From NCBI RefSeq assembly GCF_000282315.2, contig NZ_AKJN02000006.1:186001-250000 (forward strand): DNA of 64,000 nt, given 5' to 3'. Positions 1-10,161 of this stretch are shown piece by piece; position 1 is the first letter of the stretch, and every line of letters begins with the position of its first letter. The notes under the pieces are model-generated. The model searched no databases. It saw only the letters and a list, made by a program, of their open reading frames with translations, and was not told the origin of the DNA. Source of the DNA: Pseudomonas sp. GM41(2012). GTDB lineage: Bacteria; Pseudomonadota; Gammaproteobacteria; Pseudomonadales; Pseudomonadaceae. The position numbers were made by a program, and so were the translations under genes.

Positions 1-161
1 TCTCGGCAGCCGAGCTGGGCTCGGACTCCCGGGTTCGCGGCTTGCCGATCGTTGACTGTCAGCGGCACTTCACCGAGACATTGGTCTGTCTGCGGGCACA
101 GAGTTCGCGACGTATCCTGACGACCTTTTTTGACATGGTTCGAGAAGGGTTGGGCGAGTGA
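1..161 (+). CDS. LysR-family regulator, C-terminal end (5' truncated by window)
   Basis: Reading from base 3, an open frame of 52 codons ends at TGA 159-161. The peptide contains VDCQRHFTETLVCLRAQSSR and ends in FFDMVREGLGE. This looks like the end of a LysR effector-binding domain, where a last strand and a helix with a short polar tail are usual. Only this tail is visible, so the regulated genes cannot be named; they would lie to the left of the window. The call rests on residue pattern alone. An unrelated protein tail is possible. Confidence 0.5.
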   Translation, partial: SAAELGSDSRVRGLPIVDCQRHFTETLVCLRAQSSRRILTTFFDMVREGLGE

Positions 162-276
162 GATTCATCGTTCGATCGTGGCTGATAGCTGCCAGTCAGG
201 AAGGGCAGATATCGGCCCAGGCCTGGTCAAAGGCAGTAATTATTGGCCGTTGTTGATGTGGTGTCTGACAGATCGC

Positions 277-371
277 CATCGCGAGCAGGCTCGCTCCCAC
301 AGTAGTTCTTTGGTGATCACAAGTTCTGTGTTCACTGGAGATCAACTGTGGGAGCGAGCCTGCTCGCGATG
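277..371. repeat. REP doublet (inverted pair of Pseudomonas REP elements)
   Basis: Two arms face each other: 277-303 reads GCGAGCAGGCTCGCTCCCAC and 346-371 carries its reverse complement. A spacer of about 42 bp separates them. This is the commonest intergenic REP type of the P. fluorescens group. It lies between the LysR tail and the acs terminator. The rest of 162-463 holds no gene that I can support. Confidence 0.85.
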
Positions 372-405
372 AGGCCCGCACTGCCAATACAAAAAACCCA
401 GGCAG

Positions 406-441
406 TAAAAAGCCCCGCCAGGCTCAACACCTGACGGGGCT
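406..441 (-). terminator. Rho-independent terminator of acs
   Basis: Arms AGCCCCGCCAGG (411-422) and CCTGACGGGGCT (430-441) form a near-perfect hairpin with a 7-base loop. On the minus strand it runs into a T tract (A's at 407-411 on plus). It sits 22 bp past the acs stop. Confidence 0.85.
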
Positions 442-463
442 TCGATGACTCAGGAACGGCAGG

Positions 464-2419
464 TTAAGCGACGTTCATGGTCTTGTGCGTATCAATCAAA
501 TGCTGCACCACACCCGGATCCGCCAGGGTGGAGATATCCCCCAACCCATCGTATTCGGCCGTGGCAATCTTGCGCAGAATGCGGCGCATGATCTTGCCCG
601 AGCGAGTCTTCGGCAGCCCCGGCGCCCACTGGATGACATCCGGCGAGGCAATCGGACCGATCTCCTTGCGCACCCAGTTCTTCAGCTCCAGACGCAGCTG
701 CTCGCTCGGCTCTTCGCCACCGATCAACGTGACGTAGACATAGATGCCCTGGCCCTTGATGTCGTGCGGCACACCGACCACCGCCGCTTCGGCGACTTTC
801 GGGTGGGCGACCATCGCGCTTTCGATCTCGGCGGTGCCCATGCGGTGGCCGGAGACGTTGAGCACGTCATCCACGCGACCGGTAATCCAGTAGTAACCGT
901 CTTCGTCACGACGCGCACCGTCACCGGTGAAGTACATGCCGCGGAACGTCTTGAAGTAGGTATCGACGAAGCGGTCATGGTCGCCATACAGCGTGCGTGC
1001 CTGGCCTGGCCACGAATCGAGAATCACCAGGTTGCCCTCGGCCACGCCTTCGATGATGTTGCCCAGGTTGTCCACCAACGCCGGCACCACACCGAAGAAC
1101 GGACGTGCCGCCGAACCCGGCTTGAGCGCGTGCGCACCCGGCAGCGGGCTCATCATGTTGCCGCCCGTTTCGGTCTGCCACCAGGTGTCGACGATCGGGC
1201 AACGGGACTGGCCGACGTTCTTGTAGTACCAGTCCCACGCTTCCGGGTTGATCGGCTCACCGACCGAACCGAGCAGGCGCAGGCTGCTGCCATCGGCACC
1301 TTCCACGGCGGCCTTGCCCGACGCCATCATCGCGCGGATGGCGGTGGGGGCGGTGTAGAGGATGTTGACCTTGTGCTTGTCGACGATTTTCGCCACCCGG
1401 GTGATGTCCGGGTAGTTCGGCACGCCTTCGAACAGCAGCGTGGTCGCGCCATTGGCCAGCGGGCCGTAGACGATGTAACTGTGGCCGGTGACCCAACCGA
1501 CGTCGGCGGTGCACCAGTAGACTTCGCCCGGACGGTAATCGAACACGCGCTCGTGGGTCATCGCCGCGTACAACAGGTAGCCGGCGGTGGTGTGCTGCAC
1601 GCCCTTCGGCTTGCCGGTCGAACCGGAGGTGTACAGGATGAACAGCGCTTCTTCCGCGCCCATCTCTTTCGGCGCGCAGACACTGCCCGCCACTTTCATC
1701 AGGTCTTCGTACCAGATGTCGCGATGCTGGTTCCACTTGATGTTGCCACCGGTGCGCTGGCACACGATGACTTTCTGAATGCTGCTGGTTTCCGGGTTGG
1801 TCAGCGCATCGTCGACGTTGCTCTTGAGCGGGATCTTCTTGCCGGCACGAATGCCTTCGTCAGCGGTGATCACCACTTTGGATTTGCAGTCGATGATCCG
1901 ACCCGCCAGGGCTTCCGGCGAGAAACCACCAAACACCACCGAGTGAATCGCGCCGATCCGGGTACAGGCCAGCATGGCGACCACGGCTTCGGGGATCATC
2001 GGCATATAGATAGTCACCACGTCGCCGCGGTGCACATCCTGGCCACGCAGGGCGTTGGCGAACTTGCAGACTTGTTCGTGCAGCTCGCGGTAGGTGATGT
2101 TGCGGCTTTCGGCAGGGTCATCCCCTTCCCAAATGATCGCGACTTGATCGCCGCGCTCGGCCAGATGACGGTCGAGGCAGTTGTAGGAAACGTTCAGGGT
2201 GCCGTCGGCGAACCATTTGATGTCGACATGGTGATCGTCGAAGGAAGTCTGTTTCACCGTGGTGAAAGGCTTGATCCAGTCGAGGCGCTTGGCTTGCTCG
2301 CGCCAGAAGCCGTCCGGGTTGACGACGGACTGCTGGTACATGGCCTTGTAGGTCGCCTCGTCGGTCAGCGTGTTGGCCAAAACCTCGGGACGAACGGGAT
2401 ACAGAGAAGCCGCACTCAT
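464..2419 (-). CDS. acs: Acetyl-CoA synthetase (AMP-forming)
   Basis: It activates acetate with ATP and CoA to acetyl-CoA through acetyl-AMP. The 651 residues match the usual length of Pseudomonas AcsA. Visible signatures are the P-loop-like [12 protein letters not shown] near residue 265, TWWQTETGG, and the C-terminal TRSGKIMRR, whose Lys609 is the conserved catalytic lysine controlled by acetylation in this family. I chose ATG 2419 (MSAASLYPV) because GAGGTAA precedes it. A longer in-frame start at 2497 lacks a ribosome site and would run up to the upstream gene. The chemoreceptor gene lies 78 bp upstream on the same strand and a terminator follows the stop. Here it could recover the acetate made by the neighbouring acetaldehyde-type dehydrogenase and phosphonoacetaldehyde hydrolase; that link is inference. 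Confidence 0.97.
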   Translation of the reverse strand: MSAASLYPVRPEVLANTLTDEATYKAMYQQSVVNPDGFWREQAKRLDWIKPFTTVKQTSFDDHHVDIKWFADGTLNVSYNCLDRHLAERGDQVAIIWEGDDPAESRNITYRELHEQVCKFANALRGQDVHRGDVVTIYMPMIPEAVVAMLACTRIGAIHSVVFGGFSPEALAGRIIDCKSKVVITADEGIRAGKKIPLKSNVDDALTNPETSSIQKVIVCQRTGGNIKWNQHRDIWYEDLMKVAGSVCAPKEMGAEEALFILYTSGSTGKPKGVQHTTAGYLLYAAMTHERVFDYRPGEVYWCTADVGWVTGHSYIVYGPLANGATTLLFEGVPNYPDITRVAKIVDKHKVNILYTAPTAIRAMMASGKAAVEGADGSSLRLLGSVGEPINPEAWDWYYKNVGQSRCPIVDTWWQTETGGNMMSPLPGAHALKPGSAARPFFGVVPALVDNLGNIIEGVAEGNLVILDSWPGQARTLYGDHDRFVDTYFKTFRGMYFTGDGARRDEDGYYWITGRVDDVLNVSGHRMGTAEIESAMVAHPKVAEAAVVGVPHDIKGQGIYVYVTLIGGEEPSEQLRLELKNWVRKEIGPIASPDVIQWAPGLPKTRSGKIMRRILRKIATAEYDGLGDISTLADPGVVQHLIDTHKTMNVA

Positions 2420-2497
2420 CTTTGTTACCTCGGTGGAATAGTTGTTCTTGTGGTCTGTAACGGGTTTGGAACCCAAGCATTCGGGCCATTGCAACAC

Positions 2498-4381
2498 TCA
2501 AATCCGGAAGCGACTGAGCAGTTTGTCCTGTTGGCCGACGTGGTCCACCATCACTGAACATTGACGAACCTGTTTGTCCGCACTGCCGGATACTTCAAGG
2601 CTGATGTCGCGGATATTGGTCGTGTTGCGATTGATTTCTTCGGTCGTGGCGCTTTGTTCTTCAGCCGCCGCGGCAATCTGCAGGTTCATGTCATTGATCC
2701 GATAAATGGCCTCACGAATGCGCTCGAGGGTGTCATTGGCTGCATTGGCATCCCCGGCCGTCTGGCTGGCCGTGTCGCGGCTCTGCTGCATTTGCACTTG
2801 GGCGTGTTTCACGCCCGTCTGCAACTGGTCGATCATCTCGCGTATTTCCTGCGTGGATTGCTGGGTTCGCGAGGCCAGTGAGCGTACCTCATCAGCCACC
2901 ACGGCAAATCCGCGTCCCGATTCGCCGGCCCGTGCCGCCTCGATGGCGGCATTGAGCGCGAGCAAATTGGTTTGGTCGGCGATGCTGGTGATGACCGCCA
3001 CGATGGATTCGATGCTTTGACTGAGCGTGGACAACTCATTGATCGCATGACCGGTGGCGTCCATCTCCTCAGCCAGCCGCTTGATCGCCCCCGTCGACCT
3101 GGAGACAAGGGCAACCCCGTCTGCTGTTTCCTCGTTGGCAGCGATCGCCGCCTCGGCCGCGGCTTGAGCGTTGCGCGCCACATCCTCGGCGGTCGAGGCC
3201 ATCTCGGTCATGGCGGTGGCCAGTTGATCCAGTTCTTGTAATTGAACCTGTACGCGGTTGGCTGCCTGATCCGCGTCACACGACGTCGCTGTGGTGCTCT
3301 CGCGGACCTGTTGCGAGCTGTTTTTCACATCGCCAATGAGCGTTTTCAGGTTCTGCAGGAACTGATTGAACTCCCCGGCGACCAGCGCAATTTCATCATT
3401 GCCGACCACGGGTAGTTGGCGCGTCAGGTCGCCTTCTCCGCGATTGATGTCGGCCAACGAATCCTTGAGTTGATCCAGGGGCCGCAGTAGCCGCCGTACC
3501 AGCAGGCCCAGCACCAACAGGCTAATCAGCACGCCCAGGCCAGTACCGATGACGGCCCGCCAACTCAGGGTGTGGGCTGCGGCCATCACGATGTCCTGAT
3601 CCAGCACCACGCCGATATACCAATCCATCCCCTTGAGATTGGAGAGCGGAATGAAGGACACCAGAAGGGACTTCCCGCCACTGCTGACCTCCTGAAGCTG
3701 GCTGTCGAGAGGCAGAGCGCTGCCGGCGAAAAGCTGGTTGTAGGGCTTGCCGTTCAGTTCAGCGTCCGGGTGGGAAATGATGTTGCCATTTTTGCTCAGC
3801 AAGAACGCATAACCGGCCCCACCGAAATCCAGTGTATTGATGGCCTCGGCAACTGTGTTCAGGCGGATGTCACCACCCAGTACGCCAAGAAACTGACCCG
3901 CATCGCTGATCCTGGTGACGACCGAGATCAGGATTTCGTTGGAGGTCGAGGCCTTGTAGGGCTCGGTTAAAACGGCCTGGCTGCCCGCCTTGCCGGTCGC
4001 GTACCAAGGTCGCGAGCGACCATCATAGTCAGGTTTCGGGTTCCAGGATGCGTTGTTCTTGATGGGTTTGCCATCGGACTGAAGGGCACCAAATACCACT
4101 TCGAATTGATCCTGCAATATTGGGGATTCGATAATGCGTTGGGTGGCTTCCGGGCTGTACTGGCTGTCGATGGCCTGCGCCGCTAAGTCAATCAGGCGAA
4201 GTTTGCCGTTCAGCCAGTTTTCGATCTGACGTGCTACCGCATTGCTCGATTCGGAGATGCTCGCCTCGACCTGGTGACGCAAAATCGTACGTATCTGCTC
4301 TACCTGAACCAGCGATAGAAGACTGGTTGTCACGAACAGCACACAAGCAGCCACAAGGCTCACCTTGTAACGGATTTTCAT
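2498..4381 (-). CDS. Methyl-accepting chemotaxis protein with dCache sensor
   Basis: This is an inner-membrane chemoreceptor of 627 residues. TM1 is at about 8-27, followed by a periplasmic double-Cache region (about 35-270), TM2 (277-295), HAMP (296-350) and a cytoplasmic coiled-coil signalling domain with the tip sequence [20 protein letters not shown]. The sensor has the pattern Tyr119, Arg124, Trp126, Tyr127 and Asp171. It resembles the ligand motif of amino-acid-binding dCache receptors (PctA type), although the position of one usual acidic residue is Ala144. Start ATG 4381 has GGAG about 10 bp upstream. It sits between exaC and acs on the same strand. An amine-type ligand such as an amino acid or aminophosphonate is a possibility, not shown. 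Confidence 0.93.
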   Translation of the reverse strand: MKIRYKVSLVAACVLFVTTSLLSLVQVEQIRTILRHQVEASISESSNAVARQIENWLNGKLRLIDLAAQAIDSQYSPEATQRIIESPILQDQFEVVFGALQSDGKPIKNNASWNPKPDYDGRSRPWYATGKAGSQAVLTEPYKASTSNEILISVVTRISDAGQFLGVLGGDIRLNTVAEAINTLDFGGAGYAFLLSKNGNIISHPDAELNGKPYNQLFAGSALPLDSQLQEVSSGGKSLLVSFIPLSNLKGMDWYIGVVLDQDIVMAAAHTLSWRAVIGTGLGVLISLLVLGLLVRRLLRPLDQLKDSLADINRGEGDLTRQLPVVGNDEIALVAGEFNQFLQNLKTLIGDVKNSSQQVRESTTATSCDADQAANRVQVQLQELDQLATAMTEMASTAEDVARNAQAAAEAAIAANEETADGVALVSRSTGAIKRLAEEMDATGHAINELSTLSQSIESIVAVITSIADQTNLLALNAAIEAARAGESGRGFAVVADEVRSLASRTQQSTQEIREMIDQLQTGVKHAQVQMQQSRDTASQTAGDANAANDTLERIREAIYRINDMNLQIAAAAEEQSATTEEINRNTTNIRDISLEVSGSADKQVRQCSVMVDHVGQQDKLLSRFRI

Positions 4382-4456
4382 CGAGGACTCCAAAGGATCG
4401 ATCAAGGGGAGCAGGGCATCCAGTCCTTGAATGTTCGGTGTGTCATTGAGGACGCC

Positions 4457-4521
4457 ATCGCGGGCAAGCCATGCTCCTACAGGTACAACGCGATCCTGTA
4501 GGAGCAAGGCTTGCCCGCGAT
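4457..4521. repeat. REP doublet
   Basis: Inverted arms at 4457-4483 (GCGGGCAAGC then GCTCCTACAGG) and 4495-4521 (CCTGTAGGAGC then GCTTGCCCGCG) have an 11-bp spacer. It lies between the aldehyde dehydrogenase stop and the chemoreceptor start. It is a second REP sequence variant, unlike the one at 277-371. Confidence 0.8.
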
Positions 4522-4546
4522 AGCCGTTACGCGGTATCGCGCCGGA

Positions 4547-6067
4547 TCAGAAGAAGCCCAACGGATTGATGTCGTAGCTCACCAGCAGGTTTTTCGTTTG
4601 CTGATAATGATCGAGCATCATCTTGTGGGTTTCACGCCCCACGCCGGACTTCTTGTAACCGCCGAACGCGGCATGCGCCGGGTACAGGTGGTAGCAGTTG
4701 GTCCACACACGACCGGCCTTGATGGCGCGGCCCATGCGGTAGGCGCGGTTGATGTCGCGGGTCCACAGGCCGGCACCGAGGCCGAACTCGGTGTCGTTGG
4801 CAATGGCCAGGGCTTCGGCTTCGTCCTTGAAGGTGGTGATGCTCACCACCGGGCCAAAGATTTCTTCCTGGAACACGCGCATTTTGTTGGTGCCCTTGAG
4901 CAGGGTCGGCTGGATGTAATACCCGGTCGCCAGGTTGCCCTCGAGTTTTTCCACCTTGCCGCCGGTCAGCAGCTCGGCGCCTTCGCCCTTCGCGATTTCC
5001 AGGTACGACAGGATTTTGTCGAATTGCTGCTCGGACGCCTGGGCCCCGACCATGGTGTCGGTGTCCAGTGGATCGCCACGTTTGATCGACAGCACTTTTT
5101 TCATCACGACTTTCATGAAGTCGTCGTAGATCGACTCTTGCACCAAGGCGCGGGACGGGCAGGTGCAGACTTCGCCCTGGTTAAAGAACGCCAGCACCAG
5201 GCCTTCGGCGGCTTTTTCGATGAAGCTTGGCTCGGCCTTCATGATGTCTTCGAAGAAGATGTTCGGCGACTTGCCACCCAGCTCCACGGTGGACGGAATG
5301 ATGTTTTCGGCGGCGCATTTCATGATGTGCGAGCCGACCGGGGTCGAGCCGGTGAAGGCGATCTTGGCGATGCGTTTGCTGGTGGCCAGCGCCTCGCCGG
5401 CTTCTTTACCGAAGCCTTGCACCACGTTCAGCACGCCCGGCGGCAACAGGTCGCCGATCAGCTCCATCAGCACGGTAATGCCCAGCGGCGTTTGTTCGGC
5501 TGGCTTGAGCACCACGCAGTTACCGGCCGCCAGCGCCGGGGCGAGTTTCCAGGCGGCCATCAGGATCGGGAAGTTCCACGGGATGATCTGCCCGACCACG
5601 CCCAGCGGCTCATGGAAGTGATAGGCCGCGGTGTGTTCGTTGATTTCGGCCGAGCTGCCTTCCTGCGCACGGATGCAACCGGCGTAGTAGCGGAAGTGAT
5701 CCACGGCCAGCGGGATGTCGGCATTGAGGGTTTCGCGCACAGCTTTGCCGTTGTCCCAGGTTTCGGTGACGGCCAGCAGTTCGAGGTTCTGTTCGATACG
5801 GTCGGCGATTTTCAGCAGCACCAGCGAGCGGTTCTGAACCGAGGTTTTACCCCAGGCATCGGCCGCCGCATGGGCAGCGTCGAGGGCCTTTTCGATGTCT
5901 TCGGCCGTGGAACGCGGGAATTCGGCAATCGGTTGGCCATTCACCGGCGAGGTGGTGGTGAAGTACTGACCGTTGACCGGTGCGACGAACTCGCCGCCGA
6001 TGTAGTTACCGTAACGGGACTTGAAGGAAACGATGGCACCGGGAGTGCCTGGGTGGGCGTAGTTCAT
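4547..6067 (-). CDS. exaC: NAD+-dependent aldehyde dehydrogenase, ExaC type
   Basis: It oxidises acetaldehyde-like aldehydes to acids with NAD+. The 506 residues fit the ExaC family of Pseudomonas from the N-terminus ([19 protein letters not shown]) to the C-terminus (NPLGFF). Visible are the fold motif FTGSTPVG (239-245), the general base Glu262 in VELGGKSPN, and catalytic Cys301 in [11 protein letters not shown]. Start ATG 6067 is the family start; upstream in-frame codons have no support. It is 76 bp downstream of phnX on the same strand, so it probably removes the acetaldehyde made by phosphonoacetaldehyde hydrolysis and hands acetate to acs. A decayed copy of its C-terminal part lies at 10037-10110 beside the second phnX. 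Direct action on phosphonoacetaldehyde is an alternative. Confidence 0.93.
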   Translation of the reverse strand: MNYAHPGTPGAIVSFKSRYGNYIGGEFVAPVNGQYFTTTSPVNGQPIAEFPRSTAEDIEKALDAAHAAADAWGKTSVQNRSLVLLKIADRIEQNLELLAVTETWDNGKAVRETLNADIPLAVDHFRYYAGCIRAQEGSSAEINEHTAAYHFHEPLGVVGQIIPWNFPILMAAWKLAPALAAGNCVVLKPAEQTPLGITVLMELIGDLLPPGVLNVVQGFGKEAGEALATSKRIAKIAFTGSTPVGSHIMKCAAENIIPSTVELGGKSPNIFFEDIMKAEPSFIEKAAEGLVLAFFNQGEVCTCPSRALVQESIYDDFMKVVMKKVLSIKRGDPLDTDTMVGAQASEQQFDKILSYLEIAKGEGAELLTGGKVEKLEGNLATGYYIQPTLLKGTNKMRVFQEEIFGPVVSITTFKDEAEALAIANDTEFGLGAGLWTRDINRAYRMGRAIKAGRVWTNCYHLYPAHAAFGGYKKSGVGRETHKMMLDHYQQTKNLLVSYDINPLGFF

Positions 6068-6143
6068 GGTGAGGTTCTCTTGTTGTTTTTTGGTTGCGAC
6101 CGCCCGTGAGGCGGCCGCTGTCAGTTGCACAAGCCGCTCGGGA

Positions 6144-6971
6144 TCAGGAGCCCTGAGGCGTTTCTCCGCGTGCCAGGCGCGCATTGATGTCTTCAATGAC
6201 GGCCGGTAGATCGACGATGGTGTCGATCAGGTAGTGCGGGCGAGAGCCTTCGAACATCTTGACGATGCGCGCGCGTTCCTCGGCCAATTCCTCCAGGGAC
6301 AAATCCTTGAATTCTTCATAGGTCAGGCCCAGTGCGTTGCCGGAACAGGTCAGCGCGACCGTCCACATGCCGGCGCTTCGACCTTCAAGAATGCCCGGCC
6401 AGGTGTCGTCGACCTTCACGCAAGCGGCGACGTCGTTGATCCCCAAGGCGATAACGTTGGCCAGCGCCTGGGCCGGGTGCGGACGCCCATTGGGCACTTC
6501 GTCAGTCGCCACGACGTAGTCGGCGACGTAGCCATTCTTGCGCGCCAGCTCGACGACTTTCTCCATGACCACCGCTGGGTAACCGGAGCACGAACCGATT
6601 TTCAGCCCCTTGTCGCGCAAGGCATCAATCGTATCCAGCGCACCCGGAATCAGCGCCGAGTGCAGGGCGATTTTCTCGATCTGCAGCGGCATGAAGCGCT
6701 CATAAAGGGCGGTGACATCGTCATCAGTCGGCAGGCGACCGAAGGCGGCCTGGTAACGTGCGGCGATCTGAGGCTCGTTGCACAAAGTGCGGATGTGGTC
6801 CCATTTGCCCATGCCCATCGGTCCACGGGCTTCGGCCAGGGAAACTGCTACGCCAAACTCGGCGAAGGCTTCGACGAAGATTTGAGTCGGTGCGAAGGAA
6901 CCGAAATCAACGACGGTGCCCGCCCAGTCCAGGACCACGGCTTGCAGTTGGGAAGGTTGTTTGTAGTTCAT
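6144..6971 (-). CDS. phnX: Phosphonoacetaldehyde hydrolase (copy 1)
   Basis: It cleaves the C-P bond of phosphonoacetaldehyde to acetaldehyde and phosphate, the second step of 2-aminoethylphosphonate breakdown. It is a 275-residue HAD-superfamily protein. Asp15 in [13 protein letters not shown] is the nucleophile and Lys56 in PMGMGKWDH is the Schiff-base lysine typical of Phn[12 protein letters not shown] and the acidic pair in KVDDTWPG complete the HAD motifs. It starts 39 bp after the OPA transporter gene and is followed by the aldehyde dehydrogenase, so the three are probably co-transcribed. It is about 92 percent identical by eye to the copy at 10162-10989. Most differences lie near residues 221-240 and at the N-terminus. 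Confidence 0.96.
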   Translation of the reverse strand: MNYKQPSQLQAVVLDWAGTVVDFGSFAPTQIFVEAFAEFGVAVSLAEARGPMGMGKWDHIRTLCNEPQIAARYQAAFGRLPTDDDVTALYERFMPLQIEKIALHSALIPGALDTIDALRDKGLKIGSCSGYPAVVMEKVVELARKNGYVADYVVATDEVPNGRPHPAQALANVIALGINDVAACVKVDDTWPGILEGRSAGMWTVALTCSGNALGLTYEEFKDLSLEELAEERARIVKMFEGSRPHYLIDTIVDLPAVIEDINARLARGETPQGS

Positions 6972-7010
6972 GATGAACGCTCCAGCGAAGGGTAAGTGGG
7001 TACGACGAAT

Positions 7011-8351
7011 TCAGGAGTTGGTGCCGACGATGACCGGTTGTACCGGGATCGAGACAGACAGTTGGCTTTCCACAGTTTTCGGGCGGCTGTTCCAAAACGG
7101 CAGCAACATCAAGATGGCCAGGAGTGCAGCGCCGGTGAACACCATGAACACGGTGATGGTGTCGAAGTAACCCGGCAGCAGGCCACCGAGGACTGCACCG
7201 ACCGAACCACAACCGTTGACGAAACCTGCGGCGGACGCCGCTCCGTCCTTGCTGCCGAAGTCGATGGCCGCGGAGCCGCTGATCATCGAGTCCGGCCCGT
7301 AGAGCGTCAGGCCCATCATGAACAGCAGGCCGACCACCAGGTACAGGCTTCCGCTTTGCATGGCGGGAACGAACAGAGCCAGGCAAACGGTGAGGACCAC
7401 CAGGCTGAGGACGCACACCGGTATACGACGGGCGCCGAAGTATTTATCTGATGCGATACCGATGAGGATGGGACCGATCAGTCCCGCCAGTTCAAAGGAG
7501 GTCGGGACGATGGCGGAGGCGACCTTGCCAATCTCGGGCATGCGTTCGTAGATGATGACTGGGCCCCACAGGAGGATGGCGTAGCGCGCGGGCTTGAGCA
7601 TGAAATAGGCAAGGCCGAGAACCAGCACGGTTCGATTTTTCATCACGGTGCGCAAGCCAGCCCACATGCTTTCGCGCGGAACTACGACATTGCTGACGGG
7701 TTCGATCTCGATCTCGACAGGCGGCAGACCTACGTCTTCCGGCTGGTTGCGTTGCAGGAAAAAGAACAACACTGCCACCACCAGCACCACGACAGCGCTG
7801 CTGATGAACGCTATGCGCCAGTCGTGGTAGGCGTTGTAGGCCCACCAACCGGCAAACGGAGTGGCCACCATCCCGCCAAAGGCATAAGAGGTGCTCCAGT
7901 ACCCCAGCACGCGGCCACGCACGCCTGTACTGAAGAAACTGCCGACGTTCTTGCATAGACCTGACCAGCCGGTGGACTGAGCCAGACCTTGTACCAGCAT
8001 GCAGGAGACGAATATCGGTAAGGTGGCGTAGGTGCCCATGAGCAGGGCTGCTATGGCCGAGACGACGAGGCCGCTCAGTACGACGACTCTTGGGCCGAAG
8101 CGGTCAGAGAAGTTGCCCCACAGAAACTGGCCCACGGCATAAGCGGTCAGGTAAAGGGCGTCGAGATTGGCCATCATGGCCTTTTCGAGCATGAAGCTTG
8201 GGTCCTCGCCAATACCAAGCTTGGCGACAGAGAACGCTTTGCGGGTGAAGTAGAAGGCGGCATAAGCCACCCAAGTGATCAGGAAAATCTGCACGCGCCA
8301 ACGCTGAAGAGATTTCCAGCCGCTTGCGAGAGGGCTTGTCGTGTTGTTCAT
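7011..8351 (-). CDS. OPA-type MFS transporter, probably 2-aminoethylphosphonate uptake
   Basis: This is a 446-residue, 12-TM major facilitator of the organophosphate:phosphate antiporter group (GlpT/PgtP relatives). The N-terminal WVAYAAFYFTRKAFSVAKLG and the loop GNFSDRFGPRVVV fit that group. Start ATG 8351 gives the normal N-terminus; a longer frame upstream is unsupported. It is followed by phnX after 39 bp and preceded by phnW, so an aminophosphonate is the likely cargo. A GlpT-like aminoethylphosphonate permease has been described beside phnWX in pseudomonads (AepP), and this could be its equivalent. Transport of a different organophosphonate cannot be excluded. Confidence 0.85.
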   Translation of the reverse strand: MNNTTSPLASGWKSLQRWRVQIFLITWVAYAAFYFTRKAFSVAKLGIGEDPSFMLEKAMMANLDALYLTAYAVGQFLWGNFSDRFGPRVVVLSGLVVSAIAALLMGTYATLPIFVSCMLVQGLAQSTGWSGLCKNVGSFFSTGVRGRVLGYWSTSYAFGGMVATPFAGWWAYNAYHDWRIAFISSAVVVLVVAVLFFFLQRNQPEDVGLPPVEIEIEPVSNVVVPRESMWAGLRTVMKNRTVLVLGLAYFMLKPARYAILLWGPVIIYERMPEIGKVASAIVPTSFELAGLIGPILIGIASDKYFGARRIPVCVLSLVVLTVCLALFVPAMQSGSLYLVVGLLFMMGLTLYGPDSMISGSAAIDFGSKDGAASAAGFVNGCGSVGAVLGGLLPGYFDTITVFMVFTGAALLAILMLLPFWNSRPKTVESQLSVSIPVQPVIVGTNS

Positions 8352-8624
8352 GGTGTACTGATCCCGTATGTGGTGCCAGACAGCGCAAATTGGTCGGTTT
8401 TTGTTTTTGTTTTCGGTGCACAAGTCTGTCCAGATGCACGGCATCGATCAGATGGCCGCGAGAATGGCATCAGGCTTCAAGTTATGAATGACTGCGGTCG
8501 CTGACTCCTGCCCGGCGCTGCCGAGCGATACGTCACCGAATCCATGGTTTAAAAAAAGATCCCCGCCCAGAGGCGCTACCCATTGCACCTATGCTCGAAT
8601 CGGCAGGGATCTTGAAAGGGGTCG

Positions 8625-9791
8625 TCAGGCTGCCGGTTTTGGCATGTCCACGCCCATCGCCACGAGGCTGTCAGCAATGGCGCGCAGCAGTTGGTGAACG
8701 ATGTATTCGTCGATCTGACCGATGCAGCCGATGCGGAAGCTTTCGGCCTGGGTCAGCTTGCCCGGGTAGATGATGAATTGGCGGGTCTTGAGCTCATCGT
8801 AGAAACGCATGAACTCAAAGTTCGGATGCTCGGGGCAAAAGAACGTGGTGATGATCGGCGACAGCCAGCAGTCTTCCAGCAGGGTGCGGAATCCCAGTTC
8901 ACGCATGCCGCTCACCAGCACGTCGCGGTTGCGTGTATAGCGCGCCTGACGACCTTGCACTCCGCCTTCAGTTGCGTGCTGTTCGAGCGCTTTGTGAAAC
9001 GCCACCACACTGTGGGTCGGCGGAGTGAAGCGCCACTGACCGGTGCGCTCCATGTAGACCCACTGCTCGTAGAGGTCAAGGGACAACGAGTTGGCGCGAC
9101 CCTTGGCGGACTCCAGTACGCTGCGACGGATGATCACAAAGCCGAAGCCCGGAATGCCCTCGATGCACTTGTTGGCCGAAGACACCAGCACATCGAAGGG
9201 GATTTCTTTGACGGTCACCGGCACAGCGCCGAAGGTGCTCATGGCGTCGATGATCAAGCTCTTGCCGTGGGCCTTCACCACGTCGGCGATCTCGCGCAGC
9301 GGGTTGAGGATGCCGGAGCTGGTTTCGCAATGAACCAAAAAGACATGGGTCACGTCCGGATTGGCCGTGAGCAGGGCGTCAACTTCATCGGGCTGCGGTG
9401 GCAGGTAGTCGCCCTTGTCCAGAGAGATGAAGGCGCGGCCGAGATACTCCAGGGTTTTGGTGGCGCGCTGGCCGTAGGCGCCATTCATCAGCACCAGGGC
9501 CTTGCCATCACGCGGGATGGCGGTGGCCAGGGCGGCTTCAACCGAATAGCTGCCGCTACCTTGCAGAGGCACACAGGCGAAGCTGTCGTCCTCTACGCCG
9601 GCCATGCTCAGCAATTGCTGGCGAACTTCAGCGGTGACCTGATTGAAGGCACCGTCCCATGAGCCCCAGTCGCGAAGCATCGCTTCCTTGGTGGCTTTGG
9701 AGGTGGTGAGCGGGCCTGGGGTCAGCAGGTAGGGTTCACCCAAAGCTGGAGTTGCCAGCGGTTGAGTGGTCGGGAATTCGGCTTTGGTCAT
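8625..9791 (-). CDS. phnW: 2-aminoethylphosphonate--pyruvate transaminase
   Basis: It transfers the amino group of 2-aminoethylphosphonate to pyruvate, giving phosphonoacetaldehyde and alanine. The protein is a 388-residue class V PLP aminotransferase. Visible are [11 protein letters not shown] at 21-31, [21 protein letters not shown] and the PLP lysine Lys208 in [10 protein letters not shown]. The N-terminus is about 15 residues longer than in typical PhnW; ATG 9791 is supported by GGAGAAG at a good distance. A 272-bp gap to the transporter gene suggests that one has its own promoter. The phnW promoter region carries a LysR-type dyad (9917-9935). Confidence 0.95.
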   Translation of the reverse strand: MTKAEFPTTQPLATPALGEPYLLTPGPLTTSKATKEAMLRDWGSWDGAFNQVTAEVRQQLLSMAGVEDDSFACVPLQGSGSYSVEAALATAIPRDGKALVLMNGAYGQRATKTLEYLGRAFISLDKGDYLPPQPDEVDALLTANPDVTHVFLVHCETSSGILNPLREIADVVKAHGKSLIIDAMSTFGAVPVTVKEIPFDVLVSSANKCIEGIPGFGFVIIRRSVLESAKGRANSLSLDLYEQWVYMERTGQWRFTPPTHSVVAFHKALEQHATEGGVQGRQARYTRNRDVLVSGMRELGFRTLLEDCWLSPIITTFFCPEHPNFEFMRFYDELKTRQFIIYPGKLTQAESFRIGCIGQIDEYIVHQLLRAIADSLVAMGVDMPKPAA

Positions 9792-10036
9792 GATCTTCTC
9801 CGGCGGTATTGTTTTTGTGGTGAGGAGTGATGCATGGGTGGATATAAACAATGAATTAGAAATAAGAAAAATCGTTTTATTGTATTTCATAAATAAGCTG
9901 AGCTTATTAGTGCCGCGTATCGATTTGGCCGATACAAGCCTCGAATCAACCGATTTGAACAATGCATCCAGAGCGGTAACTCTTCGTCTATTTCAGGCAT
10001 CTACGGTCGGCGAACGAAGAGGGTGGTCGATCATCG
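9792..10036 (-). promoter_or_regulatory. phnW promoter region
   Basis: This AT-rich stretch of 245 bp holds no gene. On the minus strand a -10-like TACAAT lies at 9884-9879, with no good -35 box in front of it. A dyad centred about 54 bp upstream of the predicted transcript start (9917-9935) fits activation by a LysR protein. The -10 call is by eye. Confidence 0.45.
9917..9935. promoter_or_regulatory. Candidate LysR operator upstream of phnW
   Basis: GTATCG and CGATAC face each other over 7 bp, and the core ATCGATTTGGCCGAT has the ATC-N9-GAT form usual for LysR sites. A related core, ATCGGCTGAGCCGAT, lies upstream of the iron alcohol dehydrogenase at 14601-14615. The LysR gene at 11076-11948 is the obvious candidate partner. 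Confidence 0.45.
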
Positions 10037-10110
10037 AAGCCGCCGAACGCGGCGTGGTACAGGGGGTAGCAGTGGGTCCACAGACATGACCCATGCGATA
10101 CGCGCGATTG
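10037..10110 (-). pseudogene. Remnant of a second exaC-like aldehyde dehydrogenase
   Basis: The plus-strand bases align with 4658-4755 inside the intact aldehyde dehydrogenase, with gaps of about 7 and 17 bp. On the minus strand one frame reads NRAYRMG and, after a frameshift, another reads WTHCYPLYHAAFGG. The intact protein has NRAYRMG and [16 protein letters not shown]. The remnant lies directly downstream of the second phnX, exactly where the intact gene lies after the first phnX. It is therefore what remains after most of a duplicated gene was deleted. Confidence 0.8.
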
Positions 10111-10161
10111 ATTCAGTTGTGGCCGTCCTTGGACGGCCACTGTCAGTTTCAACAGGTGGCG

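Noticed and set aside
485..2557. A 690-codon open frame on the plus strand opposite acs and similar long frames opposite exaC, phnX and etfA
   Set aside because: They lie exactly antisense to well-recognised genes, have Arg/His/Gly-rich shadow composition and show no family motifs; high G/C codon positions create them.
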